A DNA stretch of 64,000 bases from a bacterium (GCA_022842165.1 JALHQC010000020.1:1-64000); one strand, 5' to 3'. Positions 33,869-42,714 are shown, counted from the stretch's first letter. The notes: generated from the letters alone by a model not told the origin. A program made the numbers and translations.

Positions 33869-35344
33869 ATGACACTTCGCAAGACAATTGCCGGAGCCAT
33901 GATGGCCAGCGCCGCGATCTGCGGCCTTGCAGCCACGAGCTCCGCTGGTGAATTCGATGGGGTGACCATCAACATCCTGACGCGTCCAGGCCCGGTGATC
34001 GCCCAGCCGCTGAAGGAACGCGGACTGGTGTTCGAAAAGGAAACCGGCGCCAAGATCGTCGTGAACGAAGTTCCCTTCGCCGAAATTTTCCCGAAGATCC
34101 AGAATGACTGGACGACGGGCACCAACTCGATCGACGTCGGCGTGTTTGCCGCCGGCTGGGGCGTTGAACTCGACGCGGCGGGCCTGCTTGAGGACATGGA
34201 TCCCTATATCGCCAAGGACTCGAAGCTCGACACCAACGACATCGCGCCATACTTCCGCGAATTCGGCCAGAAGATCGGCGGCAAGACCAAGATGCTGATG
34301 GTCGATGGCGACTTCCAGATGGTCTATTACCGCAAGGACGTGCTGGAAAAGGCCGGCCTGCAGCCGCCCAAGACCTGGCAGGACTATGTCGACGTGGCCT
34401 CCAAGATCCACGGCCAGGACATGAATGGCGATGGCGAGGCTGACTACGGCTCGTGCATCTTCAAGAAGCGCAACGCCCAGTCCTACTTCGCGATCCAGAC
34501 GATCGCGTCTTCCTTCGTGCAGACGCAGGGAACGGCCCAGGGCTTCCATTTCGACAACGCCACGATGAAGCCGATTGTCAACAACGAAGCCTGGAAGAAG
34601 GCCTTCGAGCTCTACAAGGAAACCGGCAAGTATGGTCCGCCGGAAGAGCTGAACATGGACATCGGCGATACCCGCGCGGTGTTCAAGGCCGGCCGTTGCG
34701 GTGTGCTTATCGAATGGGGTGATCCGGGAACGCTGCAGCTCGACAAGGACGCCGAGAAGGTCAAGGGCCTGATCTATGCGGTCTCCGCGGTGGGCTCGAC
34801 GGAAGTGCTCGACCGCGCGACGGGCAAGCTCGTGCCGGTCACCAAGGAAAATGCGCCGAACTCGGTCGATGGCGTCAACTACGCTCCCTTCGCTGCCTTC
34901 GGCGGCTGGGCGGGCGCAATCAACGCCAAGGCGGACGAGAAGAAGAAGGCGGCCGCCTATGCCTTCCTTTCGCACATGAACCAGGCTGCACAGTCGAACG
35001 TCGACGTGACCCAGGGCTATACCGGTTATAATCCCTATCGCCTGTCGCAGCTTGCGAGCACGGAACTCTGGGTGAAGGCCGGCATGCCCGAAGATCTCGC
35101 CAAGAATTATCTTGGCGCAATCAACGGCGCTCTCAACAATCCCAACATGGCTTCGGATATGAAGATCCCCGGCGCGCAGCAGTACACCGGCGTCGTGCTC
35201 GACACCGAACTCGCCCGCTACCTCGCCGGCGAAATCACGGTTGACGAGGCCTTGAAGAACATCGAGGACGGCTGGGAGAAGATCACGGAAGACTTCGGCC
35301 GTGATGAGCAGATCAAGGCTCAGGCACTGGCGCTCGGACTCTAA
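33869..35344 (+). CDS. ABC transporter substrate-binding protein, Sec-exported
   Basis: Periplasmic receptor, 491 residues. The Sec signal MTLRKTIAGAMMASAAICGL ends at a likely TSSAGEF site near residue 26. The mature protein is of the family 1 solute-binding type (VTINILTRPGPVIAQPLKER, GLQPPKTWQDYVDVASKIHG). The ATG at 33869 follows GGGAGGA; upstream in-frame codons from 33818 are not part of the gene. It is followed by two unusual eight-helix permeases and an ATPase, making a full importer. The ligand is unknown; glycerol-like, sugar or polyol ligands are usual. Confidence 0.92.
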   Translation: MTLRKTIAGAMMASAAICGLAATSSAGEFDGVTINILTRPGPVIAQPLKERGLVFEKETGAKIVVNEVPFAEIFPKIQNDWTTGTNSIDVGVFAAGWGVELDAAGLLEDMDPYIAKDSKLDTNDIAPYFREFGQKIGGKTKMLMVDGDFQMVYYRKDVLEKAGLQPPKTWQDYVDVASKIHGQDMNGDGEADYGSCIFKKRNAQSYFAIQTIASSFVQTQGTAQGFHFDNATMKPIVNNEAWKKAFELYKETGKYGPPEELNMDIGDTRAVFKAGRCGVLIEWGDPGTLQLDKDAEKVKGLIYAVSAVGSTEVLDRATGKLVPVTKENAPNSVDGVNYAPFAAFGGWAGAINAKADEKKKAAAYAFLSHMNQAAQSNVDVTQGYTGYNPYRLSQLASTELWVKAGMPEDLAKNYLGAINGALNNPNMASDMKIPGAQQYTGVVLDTELARYLAGEITVDEALKNIEDGWEKITEDFGRDEQIKAQALALGL

Positions 35345-35355
35345 GCGCCACGCCA

Positions 35356-36510
35356 ATGGCTGTTGCAAACGAAACGTACCAGCCGGGGACAACCCCGGCT
35401 GGCCTGGCCTTCCGTGAAAGCTGGGCTGAATGGTTTGACCGCCATTCCCGCACTTTTTTCATCGCGCCCGCCGTCACGCTCATTCTCATCTTTGCGATCT
35501 TCCCGACTTTCTATTCCATCGTCTTCGCATTGAGCCGTGTGCGCTTTTCCGCCACGGGGCTGAGGTTCCGCTTCGTCTGGTTCGACAATTTCCTCGCCCA
35601 GTTCTCCGGCAACGAGCAGACGCATTTCCTGGGGCGCACGACCGAGATCGGCATTTTTGGCGCCATCTTCGCGCTGGCATGTCTGATCGCGGCTCTCTGG
35701 TGGCTCTACAAGTCCTATCGCAACGGTGCGACGTGGGTTGGGATGACCGGCCGCGTCATCTCGGCGGCGATGTTTGTCTTCGTTGCATTCCTGCTGGGGG
35801 CGACGCTGCTGTCCGGCAACCCCTGGGGCACGCTGCTGACCACGCTGTTCTACGTGATCGTCGGCTGTACCCTGCAGTTCATCATCGGCACCGCGCTGGC
35901 GTTCCTGTGTTCGCAGCCGATTGCGGGCAAAAGCTTTTTCCGCGTGCTGTTCTTCATCCCGCTGATGATCACGCCGCTGGGCGTCGGCTACGCCTTCAAG
36001 ATGGTGCTCGACATCACCAAGGGCCCGTTGCAGCCCTTGTGGGACTATGTGGGTCTGCAGAACTGGGCGTGGTCCACCGATGCCTGGGCGGCGCGCTGGT
36101 TCGTGATCCTGGGCGACTCCTGGCAATGGATCCCGTTCATCTTCATCGTCATGCTGGCCGCGCTTGAAACCGTGCCGAAGGATCACGTGGAAGCAGCTCA
36201 GGTCGATGGCGCATCGAGCATCCAGATCTTCCGCGAGATCACCTGGCCGCAGATCGTTCCGGTGGCGGTGACGGTCATCCTCATCCGCATGATCGAGGCC
36301 TTCAAGATCGTCGACCTTCCCAACATCATGACATCGGGTGGACCAGGCATCGCCACCGAGTCGATGACGCTGCACTCCTATTTCCTGTGGCGCGCGAATG
36401 ACATGGGGTCTTCCGCTGCGGTGGCCTATCTGCTTTTGATCCTCACCGTGGTGGTCTGCGCCTCCTTCTTCAACTACGTCGTGCTCGGCCAGTTGAGGAA
36501 GGTGAAATGA
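35356..36510 (+). CDS. ABC transporter permease, MalF type with an extra two-helix insert
   Basis: Inner-membrane permease of 384 residues, about 80 longer than usual. After the first helix (about 36-58) comes an added hydrophobic pair at about 95-117 and 135-155 (IGIFGAIFALACLIAALWWL; VISAAMFVFVAFLLGATLL) before the conserved core. The EAA loop EAAQVDGASSIQIFREITWP is normal. It overlaps the second permease by 4 nt. The insert may bind a partner or widen the membrane path; no function is known to me. Confidence 0.9.
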   Translation: MAVANETYQPGTTPAGLAFRESWAEWFDRHSRTFFIAPAVTLILIFAIFPTFYSIVFALSRVRFSATGLRFRFVWFDNFLAQFSGNEQTHFLGRTTEIGIFGAIFALACLIAALWWLYKSYRNGATWVGMTGRVISAAMFVFVAFLLGATLLSGNPWGTLLTTLFYVIVGCTLQFIIGTALAFLCSQPIAGKSFFRVLFFIPLMITPLGVGYAFKMVLDITKGPLQPLWDYVGLQNWAWSTDAWAARWFVILGDSWQWIPFIFIVMLAALETVPKDHVEAAQVDGASSIQIFREITWPQIVPVAVTVILIRMIEAFKIVDLPNIMTSGGPGIATESMTLHSYFLWRANDMGSSAAVAYLLLILTVVVCASFFNYVVLGQLRKVK

Positions 36511-37691
36511 GCGACACCGCATTCCGCTTCGACAAGGCCGAGCGCAGCTTGATGGAGCGGCTCTTCGAGCCGCCGGCGGTCGGCCGGATGTCGCCCGTCG
36601 CCAAGGTCGTTGCCTACAGTCTTCTGGTCTTCTGGGCGATCTTCGTGATCTTTCCGATCTATTGGGTGGTGATCACCGCCTTCAAGGATGCTGCCGCTGT
36701 CAACCAGGGGCCGTTCTATATTCCCTTCGTCGACTTCCAGCCGAACCTCGACGCCTGGCGGGTCCACATCTCGTCCGATCCCTATTGCGACGTCTACGCC
36801 ATCGGCCGCCAGTTCGTTCTCTATGCCTACAACTCCGTGGCTTTCATCCTGTCGCCGGTAGTTTCGATCCAGCCGATGGAACCGCAGATCTGCAAGCTCT
36901 ATCTGGCATTCTCGAATTCCCTTGTCATCGGCATCGCCGCCACCGCGCTCTGCGTCACGATCGGCAGCATGGCGGCCTATGCCCTGGCGCGCGTGCAGTA
37001 CAAGCCGAAGTTCGGCAACGTCGTCGTCTTCGTCGTGCTGACGCTGCTGATGATCGTGGCAACGAGCTATGCCGGCATCCCATGGTATTTCAGCGCCGCC
37101 GTGGCGCTGGCACTGTTCTTTCTTCTGGCGCGAGCCTTCGGCAAGCATTTCAAGGCATCGCTCAGCAACGGCGACATCCTCTTCTGGATGATCTCGCAGC
37201 GCATCCTGCCGCCGATCGTCGTCATCATACCGGTCTACATGATGTTCCAGTCGGTGGGGTTGCTCGACACGCATCTGGGCCTCATCATCATCTATGCCGT
37301 CGCCAACCTGCCGATCGTCGTGTGGCTGATGCATGACTTCTTCGCGAGCCTGCCGATCGAACTGGAGGAATCGGCCCAGCTCGATGGCTGCACGCGCTTC
37401 GGAATATTCTGGGAGATCGTGCTTCCGCTCACCCGGCCGGGGCTTGCCGCCACCACGCTGCTGACCCTGATCCTGAACTGGAATGAGTATCTGTTCGCCG
37501 TTTTCCTCTCGACTTCGAAGGCCCAGACCATGCCGATCATGGTCGCGGCCAAGAACGCCGGCGAAAAGGGCATCTTGTGGTGGGAAATGTGCGCGGTCAT
37601 CGTGGTCATGATCATTCCCGTCATCATCATGGCCATCATCCTGCAGCGGTTCATTTCCAAGGGCGTGCTCATGGGCGCCGTCAAGGGTTAG
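36507..37691 (+). CDS. ABC transporter permease, MalG type with an internal two-helix insert
   Basis: Inner-membrane permease of 394 residues, over 100 longer than usual. The extra material includes a periplasmic stretch after helix 1 (SSDPYCDVYAIGRQFVLYAY) and a hydrophobic pair at about 170-205 (VVVFVVLTLLMIVATSYAGI; FSAAVALALFFLLARAFG) inserted between ALARVQYKPKFG and the conserved MISQRILPP. The EAA loop is EESAQLDGCTRFGIFWEIVL; the tail is SKGVLMGAVKG. Its partner at 35356 has an insert at a different place. Confidence 0.9.
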   Translation: MSDTAFRFDKAERSLMERLFEPPAVGRMSPVAKVVAYSLLVFWAIFVIFPIYWVVITAFKDAAAVNQGPFYIPFVDFQPNLDAWRVHISSDPYCDVYAIGRQFVLYAYNSVAFILSPVVSIQPMEPQICKLYLAFSNSLVIGIAATALCVTIGSMAAYALARVQYKPKFGNVVVFVVLTLLMIVATSYAGIPWYFSAAVALALFFLLARAFGKHFKASLSNGDILFWMISQRILPPIVVIIPVYMMFQSVGLLDTHLGLIIIYAVANLPIVVWLMHDFFASLPIELEESAQLDGCTRFGIFWEIVLPLTRPGLAATTLLTLILNWNEYLFAVFLSTSKAQTMPIMVAAKNAGEKGILWWEMCAVIVVMIIPVIIMAIILQRFISKGVLMGAVKG

Positions 37692-37710
37692 AGGGTAGGG
37701 GTCTGTTCTG

Positions 37711-38781
37711 ATGGTATCGGCAACAACCGGCGTTCCGGTCAATTTCGAGGGGATCGAAAAATCCTTCGGCGCGGTGCGAGTTCTCGAAGAGCTTTCGCTC
37801 AAGGTGGCGCCCGGCGAGTTTCTGGTGCTGCTGGGTGCCTCGGGCTCCGGCAAGACCACGGCACTCCGTATCCTCGCGGGCCTCGAAACCGCCAGCTCAG
37901 GCCGCGTCCTGATCGGTGGCCGCGACGTCACCGATATCCTCCCGAAATATCGCGACGTATCGATGGTGTTCCAGTCCTACGCGCTTTACCCGCACAAGAC
38001 GGTGGCCGAGAATATCGGTTTTCCCTTGAAGGTGCGGAAGGTGCCGACGGCTGAGCGCGATGTGGCGGTGAAGGAGGCCGCATCGCAAGTCCAGATCGAC
38101 ATGCTGCTCGACCGTTATCCGCGGCAATTGTCGGGCGGCCAGCGCCAGCGCGTGGCGCTTGCGCGCGCCATGGTGCGCAGGCCCTCGGTGTTCCTGATGG
38201 ACGAGCCGTTGTCGAACCTCGACGCCAAGCTGCGCGGTCACATGCGCGCCGAGCTGAAGCACATGCAATCGACGCTCGGCACCACCACGATCTACGTGAC
38301 ACACGACCAGATCGAGGCGATGACGCTCGCGCACCGTGTGGCCATTCTCGAGAAGGGCGTGCTGCAGCAGCTCGATACGCCGGCGAAGATCTACAATGAT
38401 CCCGCCAACCTGTTCGTCGCGCAGTTCATTGGCTCGCCACCGATGAATGTCGTGCACGGCAGCCTTGAAGCGTCGGCCTTCAAGACCACGGGCGCCAGTG
38501 TCAGCCTGCCGGTATCGGGCAGCATCGCAAAGGCTATTCTCGGCGTGCGGCCGGAAGACTGCGCCGTCGTGGCGCCGTCCAAGGGCAACATCAGGGGCGA
38601 GATCTACGCCGTCGAACTGATCGGCGATCACACGCTGGTGACGGTGAAGACCGGCGCCGACATGCTGACGGTCAAGGCCTCGAAGGAGTTTTCCGGCGCG
38701 ATTGGCGAGAACATCGGAATCTCGGTCGTGAAGGACCGGCTCTTCGTATTCGATGCCGCCACCGGCGCCAGGGTCAGGTAA
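37711..38781 (+). CDS. Sugar ABC transporter ATP-binding protein (UgpC/MsmX family)
   Basis: A 356-residue ATPase with Walker A GASGSGKTT, signature LSGGQRQR, Walker B FLMDEPLSNLDA and switch YVTHDQIEAMTLAHR, then the regulatory OB-fold. It ends the importer operon 19 nt after the MalG-type permease and is dedicated to it by position. The Walker A residues GASGSGKT differ from the GPSGCGKS/T of the other two ATPases here, so the three are not recent copies of each other. Confidence 0.93.
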   Translation: MVSATTGVPVNFEGIEKSFGAVRVLEELSLKVAPGEFLVLLGASGSGKTTALRILAGLETASSGRVLIGGRDVTDILPKYRDVSMVFQSYALYPHKTVAENIGFPLKVRKVPTAERDVAVKEAASQVQIDMLLDRYPRQLSGGQRQRVALARAMVRRPSVFLMDEPLSNLDAKLRGHMRAELKHMQSTLGTTTIYVTHDQIEAMTLAHRVAILEKGVLQQLDTPAKIYNDPANLFVAQFIGSPPMNVVHGSLEASAFKTTGASVSLPVSGSIAKAILGVRPEDCAVVAPSKGNIRGEIYAVELIGDHTLVTVKTGADMLTVKASKEFSGAIGENIGISVVKDRLFVFDAATGARVR

Positions 38782-38795
38782 GTTACAAAAGCTGA

Positions 38796-38841
38796 AGCCT
38801 GCAGTGACCGCCCATAGCATGGGGGCGAAGCACGGCAGGCT
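38796..38841. terminator. Nested hairpin between convergent genes, probable bidirectional terminator
   Basis: AGCCTGC (38796-38802) pairs with GCAGGCT (38835-38841), enclosing a second stem CGCCCAT (38809-38815) / ATGGG...GCG (38819-38827). CCTTTG follows on the plus side. It lies between the ABC ATPase stop and the stop of the acidic exported protein gene. Confidence 0.55.
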
Positions 38842-38853
38842 CCTTTGTCTAGT

Positions 38854-39087
38854 TCAGCAGCGCGAATTCTCGATCGTGTCGCCGCAGACGTCATCATTGC
38901 CGGTGGCGTTTTCGTTCGCCCGTTCATTGGCATGATCTTCGGAGTTGCCGTTGTCATCATCATCGTCTTCGTCGGAAACGGTCATGCCGTCGGCAAGTGC
39001 CTGGGTCTGCATCGGACCGCTGAGGGTCATCGCGAAGGCCAGAGCAAGCGCCGCGAGGAAAGTCCGGGATTTGGCTTCGAGTGTCAT
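38854..39087 (-). CDS. Tiny acidic exported protein
   Basis: A 77-residue protein: signal peptide MTLEAKSRTFLAALALAFAM ... ALA-DG cleaved near residue 32, then a mature chain of about 45 residues that begins with a run of seven acidic residues (SDEDDDDD) and ends in CGDTIENSRC with its only two Cys, which could form a disulfide. AGGAG precedes the start, and the gene begins 28 nt after the TadG-like gene stop in the same direction, so they are cotranscribed. I recognise no family. It could bind calcium or the upstream von Willebrand protein. Confidence 0.65.
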   Translation of the reverse strand: MTLEAKSRTFLAALALAFAMTLSGPMQTQALADGMTVSDEDDDDDNGNSEDHANERANENATGNDDVCGDTIENSRC

Positions 39088-39115
39088 TGGAGTTCTCCTG
39101 GAATGGTGTGTTTGG

Positions 39116-40786
39116 TTACTTGCTGAGATAGATGTTGGTGTTGGCAACGTTTTCGCCGATGTGATCGAACACTGCGGCCAGCGCGACGCCATCGGCGGCG
39201 TAGCTGTAGTGCGTTACCGTCGACGCGCAGGACCTGAGCCGGTTCTGGACCGTTGGCGAATTGACGCGGAATGCCACGGTATAGATCGTCACCCCCTGCG
39301 CCTTGATGTTGTTGCAGAGCTCGATCATGTTGTCGTTGAGCGCGGCGCTTGTCTGGTAAGAGTCGGTCGTGCCGAAGCGATTGTATGACGTTTCCTTGCC
39401 ACGTCCGTAGGCGCTGTACCAGGTGCCGTTCAGGGAATTGATCTGGTTGCCGCTGGAGAGAACGTCGTTCTCGCCGTCGGTCATCACGACCATGATCTTC
39501 TGCCACCGTGCGCTGTTGTAGGGCGCAATATTGTCGGCTGGTATGCTCGCGGTGCCCTCGACCCGGGTGAGCGGTTCAGTGGGAGAGAGCGCACGCCAGC
39601 CCCAGGCGATGCCTTCCGGAATGACCGTCGAACCCGAAGACGTCATCGCCGTGATGCCGGCCTCGATCTTCGCGCGGTTATGAGTGAGGCTGACGAGCTT
39701 CGACTTCGCGCAGTTGAACCAGGGTCCGTTGTCAGAACCGCTTTCTGCGGTGATTGTCCTGTTAACGTACTTGTTCTGGTTTTCCTGGCGGGGAAGCCAG
39801 TTTGAAGACGAGGTGGACGTTGAAATGCCCGTCTGCTCGTTCGGTGTGCCGGAGTTATTGATGTAGCTGTTCAGGAAATTATTCGGCGAGCTTGTGCTGC
39901 CCGAAAACGTCGGCTCGTCGGGAGCGAAATACGGTGTGAACAGCGTGCTTCCGGCAAGCGGCGCCGTGTCGTCGGTAGCATAGTCGCCGTAGCGTGCTTC
40001 AACGCAGCCGTTCCACGGGCGGTTGCTCAACTGGTTCCAAGCCATGTAGTTGTGCCACGATGTATTGGTGAAATTGAGCTTCGAGACGGGCGCCGCACCG
40101 GTCGTGTCGATCCAGTCCATGTCGAAGTCGAAGCCGGCCGTGTCGAGCCGGACGGCGCCGGAGAACGGCACCAGCGCCACGCGGATGTATTCGCTTTCCG
40201 GTTCCTGGGCCAGCGTTCCGCCATAGACCTTGGTCAGAAGGTTGCGGGCCGCCGTCTTGGCCTGTGACATGTAGGTCGAGCCCATGGAGCCGGTGGTGTC
40301 CATCACCATCACGAGTTCGACAGGCTGCGCGGCCTTCTTCACTTCCGAAGTGACGGTGACGGTCGGGCCGAAGAGGTCGAACGCGCCAAGCCAGGGCGCA
40401 TCGATGTCATGATCGGCGGTGAGCCGCACCATGTCTCCCGTGATCGTGAGATCGAGCGAGAAGCCATTGTCGCTGCCGTTGCGCGGAGCGTAGTTCGCTT
40501 CGATATAGTCCGAGGCGATGCCCTCGAGCTCGTTCATGCGATTGGCAAGAGCCGTGCCCGTGAGGCCCGTGATGCGGGCCTTGTCCGAGGCAACGACGGC
40601 CATCACCGCCGAGTCGGTCGCCGCCTGAAAGGCGGAGAGGTCACGGGTCATGCTGACGTAATCGATTGCCGCCCCGGCCGTCATGAAGAGCGGAAGGGCC
40701 GCCAAAGCCGCGGTCATGGTGATATTGCCGGAGCTGTCCTTGAGACAGTGCCGAATAGTTTTGTAAACGTTTACAAGCCGCGTCAT
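39116..40786 (-). CDS. TadG-like pilus-associated protein with von Willebrand factor A domain
   Basis: A 556-residue protein. The N-terminal 65 residues are TadE/TadG-like: a short basic start, then GNITMTAALAALPLFMTAGA (membrane anchor) and IDYVSMTRDLSAFQAATDSA. The vWA domain runs from about 155 to the end with a MIDAS motif D163-T-T-G-S167, VVMTDGEND near 440, and a long Ser/Asn-rich insert (about 260-350). Such proteins are secreted or anchored with Flp/Tad pili and mediate adhesion. No other tad gene is in the window. GGAGG precedes the ATG at 40786. Confidence 0.85.
   Translation of the reverse strand: MTRLVNVYKTIRHCLKDSSGNITMTAALAALPLFMTAGAAIDYVSMTRDLSAFQAATDSAVMAVVASDKARITGLTGTALANRMNELEGIASDYIEANYAPRNGSDNGFSLDLTITGDMVRLTADHDIDAPWLGAFDLFGPTVTVTSEVKKAAQPVELVMVMDTTGSMGSTYMSQAKTAARNLLTKVYGGTLAQEPESEYIRVALVPFSGAVRLDTAGFDFDMDWIDTTGAAPVSKLNFTNTSWHNYMAWNQLSNRPWNGCVEARYGDYATDDTAPLAGSTLFTPYFAPDEPTFSGSTSSPNNFLNSYINNSGTPNEQTGISTSTSSSNWLPRQENQNKYVNRTITAESGSDNGPWFNCAKSKLVSLTHNRAKIEAGITAMTSSGSTVIPEGIAWGWRALSPTEPLTRVEGTASIPADNIAPYNSARWQKIMVVMTDGENDVLSSGNQINSLNGTWYSAYGRGKETSYNRFGTTDSYQTSAALNDNMIELCNNIKAQGVTIYTVAFRVNSPTVQNRLRSCASTVTHYSYAADGVALAAVFDHIGENVANTNIYLSK
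40761..40776. promoter_or_regulatory. Perfect 16-bp LacI-type palindrome inside the first codons of the TadG-like gene
   Basis: TTGTAAACGTTTACAA is self-complementary and has the central AACGTT and spacing typical of LacI-family (and catabolite-repression type) operators. It covers about codons 4 to 9 (minus strand). A protein bound here would act as a roadblock just after the start codon. It could instead be a by-product of the coding sequence LVNVYK. Confidence 0.5.
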
Positions 40787-40930
40787 TTTCTGCCGCCTCC
40801 ACTAGATGTATGCCAGTGAAGATTGCAAACAACTGAGAACAGAAGGTTACAGACCCCCGAGCAATTTTATCGGCTCGCATGTTTCCGGATGGTCAGGCCT
40901 GCCTGCACTCGCCGGAGGGTATACAGAGTC

Positions 40931-41866
40931 TTAAACTTGACCTCTGCTTTGTAAGCTCAAGTTCTCCATGTGCGATGCCGTCAGCTGCTTCACCACGCGC
41001 ACGAAGTTCAACAAGGCCGGGTTCTTGTAGGCGCGGTTCCAGGCCAGAACGGTTTCGACGCGGGCATGGCTGTCTTCGATGGGGCGCGTCATGATGGTGC
41101 GCGGCTGGAATCTTTCTATCGATTGTGAGTAGACCGACAGCCCCAGGCCGGAGCCCACGAGACCCAATATCCCGAGCGCGTTCGAAGCTTCGAAGCGGAC
41201 GTTCACATGATGGCCGGCGCGCGCGAAGACGTCCAGCACGAAGGGGCGGAAGAAATCCCATTCCGCCGTCGAGCCGAGGACCATCGGATATGCGGCCAGG
41301 TCTTCCAGCGTGACCCTGGGCCTCGTCGTGAGCCGGTGGTCGATAGGAAGAATCGCGACGAGGGGCTCGCTTTCGACCTGCAAGGTTTCGAATTGCGGGT
41401 GGCTGAATGGACCCAGCATGAAGCCGAGGTCGAGCGTGTTGCGCGCCAATTCGATCTTCTGGCCCTGGGTGCGGACATAGCGCAACTCGAGTTCGACATC
41501 CGGAAACGCCTTCGAGAAGGCCGCCACCGCGCGCGGCATCCATTCGATCGACGCAAAGGACATGTAGCCGATGCGCAGCTGGCCACGCTTTCCTTCGGCC
41601 GCAATACGCCCGGCATGGGCAGCGCGTTCGATTTCGGAGCCGATCAGCCGGGTGCGTTCGTGAAAGACCTGGCCTGCCGATGTCAGCGAGACTTCACGCG
41701 TGGTGCGCCGGATCAGCTGATAGCCAAGCAATTCCTCAAGCTGCCTGATGCGGCGCGACAAGGCGCTCTGGTCGATGGCCAGCCGCTCGGCGGCGCGGCG
41801 GAACGACAACTCCACCGCCACCACGTTGAAAAACTCGATATCACGCGAGCTCGGAAGCCCAGGCAT
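40931..41866 (-). CDS. LysR-family transcriptional regulator
   Basis: A 311-residue LysR regulator. The winged helix-turn-helix is at about 5-60 (FFNVVAVELSFRRAAERLAI, DQSALSRRIRQLEELLG). The effector-binding domain begins near residue 85 (LRIGYMSFASIEWMPRAVAA). The start at 41866 (MPGLPSSRDIEFFN) fits the family N-terminus; 41890 is an alternative. It is divergent from the N-carbamoylsarcosine amidase gene across about 137 nt and very likely activates the amidase-hydantoinase operon in response to an intermediate. Confidence 0.93.
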   Translation of the reverse strand: MPGLPSSRDIEFFNVVAVELSFRRAAERLAIDQSALSRRIRQLEELLGYQLIRRTTREVSLTSAGQVFHERTRLIGSEIERAAHAGRIAAEGKRGQLRIGYMSFASIEWMPRAVAAFSKAFPDVELELRYVRTQGQKIELARNTLDLGFMLGPFSHPQFETLQVESEPLVAILPIDHRLTTRPRVTLEDLAAYPMVLGSTAEWDFFRPFVLDVFARAGHHVNVRFEASNALGILGLVGSGLGLSVYSQSIERFQPRTIMTRPIEDSHARVETVLAWNRAYKNPALLNFVRVVKQLTASHMENLSLQSRGQV

Positions 41867-41901
41867 GGATAAAATCCTGTTGTGCCGCAACTGTTTAGGT
41901 C

Positions 41902-41924
41902 ATTAATGCAAAATTGTCCATAAT
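41902..41924. promoter_or_regulatory. Candidate LysR box and -10 element
   Basis: ATTAATG (41902-41908) and CCATAAT (41918-41924) form an imperfect interrupted dyad of the T-N11-A kind bound by LysR proteins. CATAAT (41919-41924) could be the -10 of the rightward amidase-hydantoinase promoter; the -35 is poor, as expected for an activated promoter. Confidence 0.5.
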
Positions 41925-42003
41925 AGAGGGTGATTGAGCCATTCCCCAGCGGCCGGTTTGTGACGACAACAAGGCAATCCCAACCGACAAAAGGATCGCG
42001 ATC

Positions 42004-42714
42004 ATGAGCTCCCTCGACAATGCCCAGTTGGACAAGATGCTGAGCGACGCGTTTGCGGCCGCCAGCAAGCTTTACAAGGAGCGCGGATTCCAGCGCCGCA
42101 TCGGCTGGGGCAAGAAGCCGGCGCTGGTCAGTGTCGATCTCGCCAATGCCTGGACGCGCCCGGGCAATCCCTTCACCTGCGATCAGGAGAAGATGAACAA
42201 TGAAATCATTCCTGGCATGCAGGCGCTGTTGAAAGCCTTCCGCTCGGCGAAGTTCCCCGTCGTCCACGTCACGACGGCCTACGAGATCACCGACCGCAAC
42301 GCCGACTTCACCGACATGGGCCTGTGGCACGACAAGATTCCGATCGAGGCGGTGGACCTCGCCAACAAGGATCTGTGGGCGATCGACAGCCGCATCGCCC
42401 CGATCGCAGGAGAATACACGCTGCTGAAGAAGCGCGCGTCGGCATTCCACGGCACGGAACTGGCTGGCATCCTGCGGGCCAACAACGTCGATACGATCGT
42501 CGTCACCGGCGTCACCGCTTGTGCCTGCGTGCGCCAGACCGTTTGCGACGGCATCGCTGACGGGTTCCGCACCATCGCCGCCCGCGAAGCGATCGGCGAC
42601 CGGGTGCCGGGTGCCGTTGCCTGGAACCTGTTCGACATCGACGCGAAGTTCGGCGACGTCGAAAGCGTGGCCGACATCTGCAAGAAGGTGGCCGAACTCG
42701 CCGTCAAAGCCTGA
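42004..42714 (+). CDS. N-carbamoylsarcosine amidohydrolase (isochorismatase-like fold)
   Basis: A 236-residue amidase that hydrolyses N-carbamoylsarcosine to sarcosine, CO2 and ammonia. It follows the Arthrobacter enzyme pattern closely, as I recall it: YKERGFQRRIGWG, DLANAWTRPGNPF, GLWHDKIPIEA, RIAPIAGEYTLLKKRASAFHGT and IGDRVPGAVAWNLFDIDAKF. The catalytic triad is Asp45, Lys142 and Cys175 (in TACACVRQT). It is first in an operon with both subunits of an ATP-dependent hydantoinase, which supplies its substrate. A divergent LysR regulator controls it. Other N-carbamoyl amino acids are a less likely substrate. Confidence 0.85.
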   Translation: MSSLDNAQLDKMLSDAFAAASKLYKERGFQRRIGWGKKPALVSVDLANAWTRPGNPFTCDQEKMNNEIIPGMQALLKAFRSAKFPVVHVTTAYEITDRNADFTDMGLWHDKIPIEAVDLANKDLWAIDSRIAPIAGEYTLLKKRASAFHGTELAGILRANNVDTIVVTGVTACACVRQTVCDGIADGFRTIAAREAIGDRVPGAVAWNLFDIDAKFGDVESVADICKKVAELAVKA

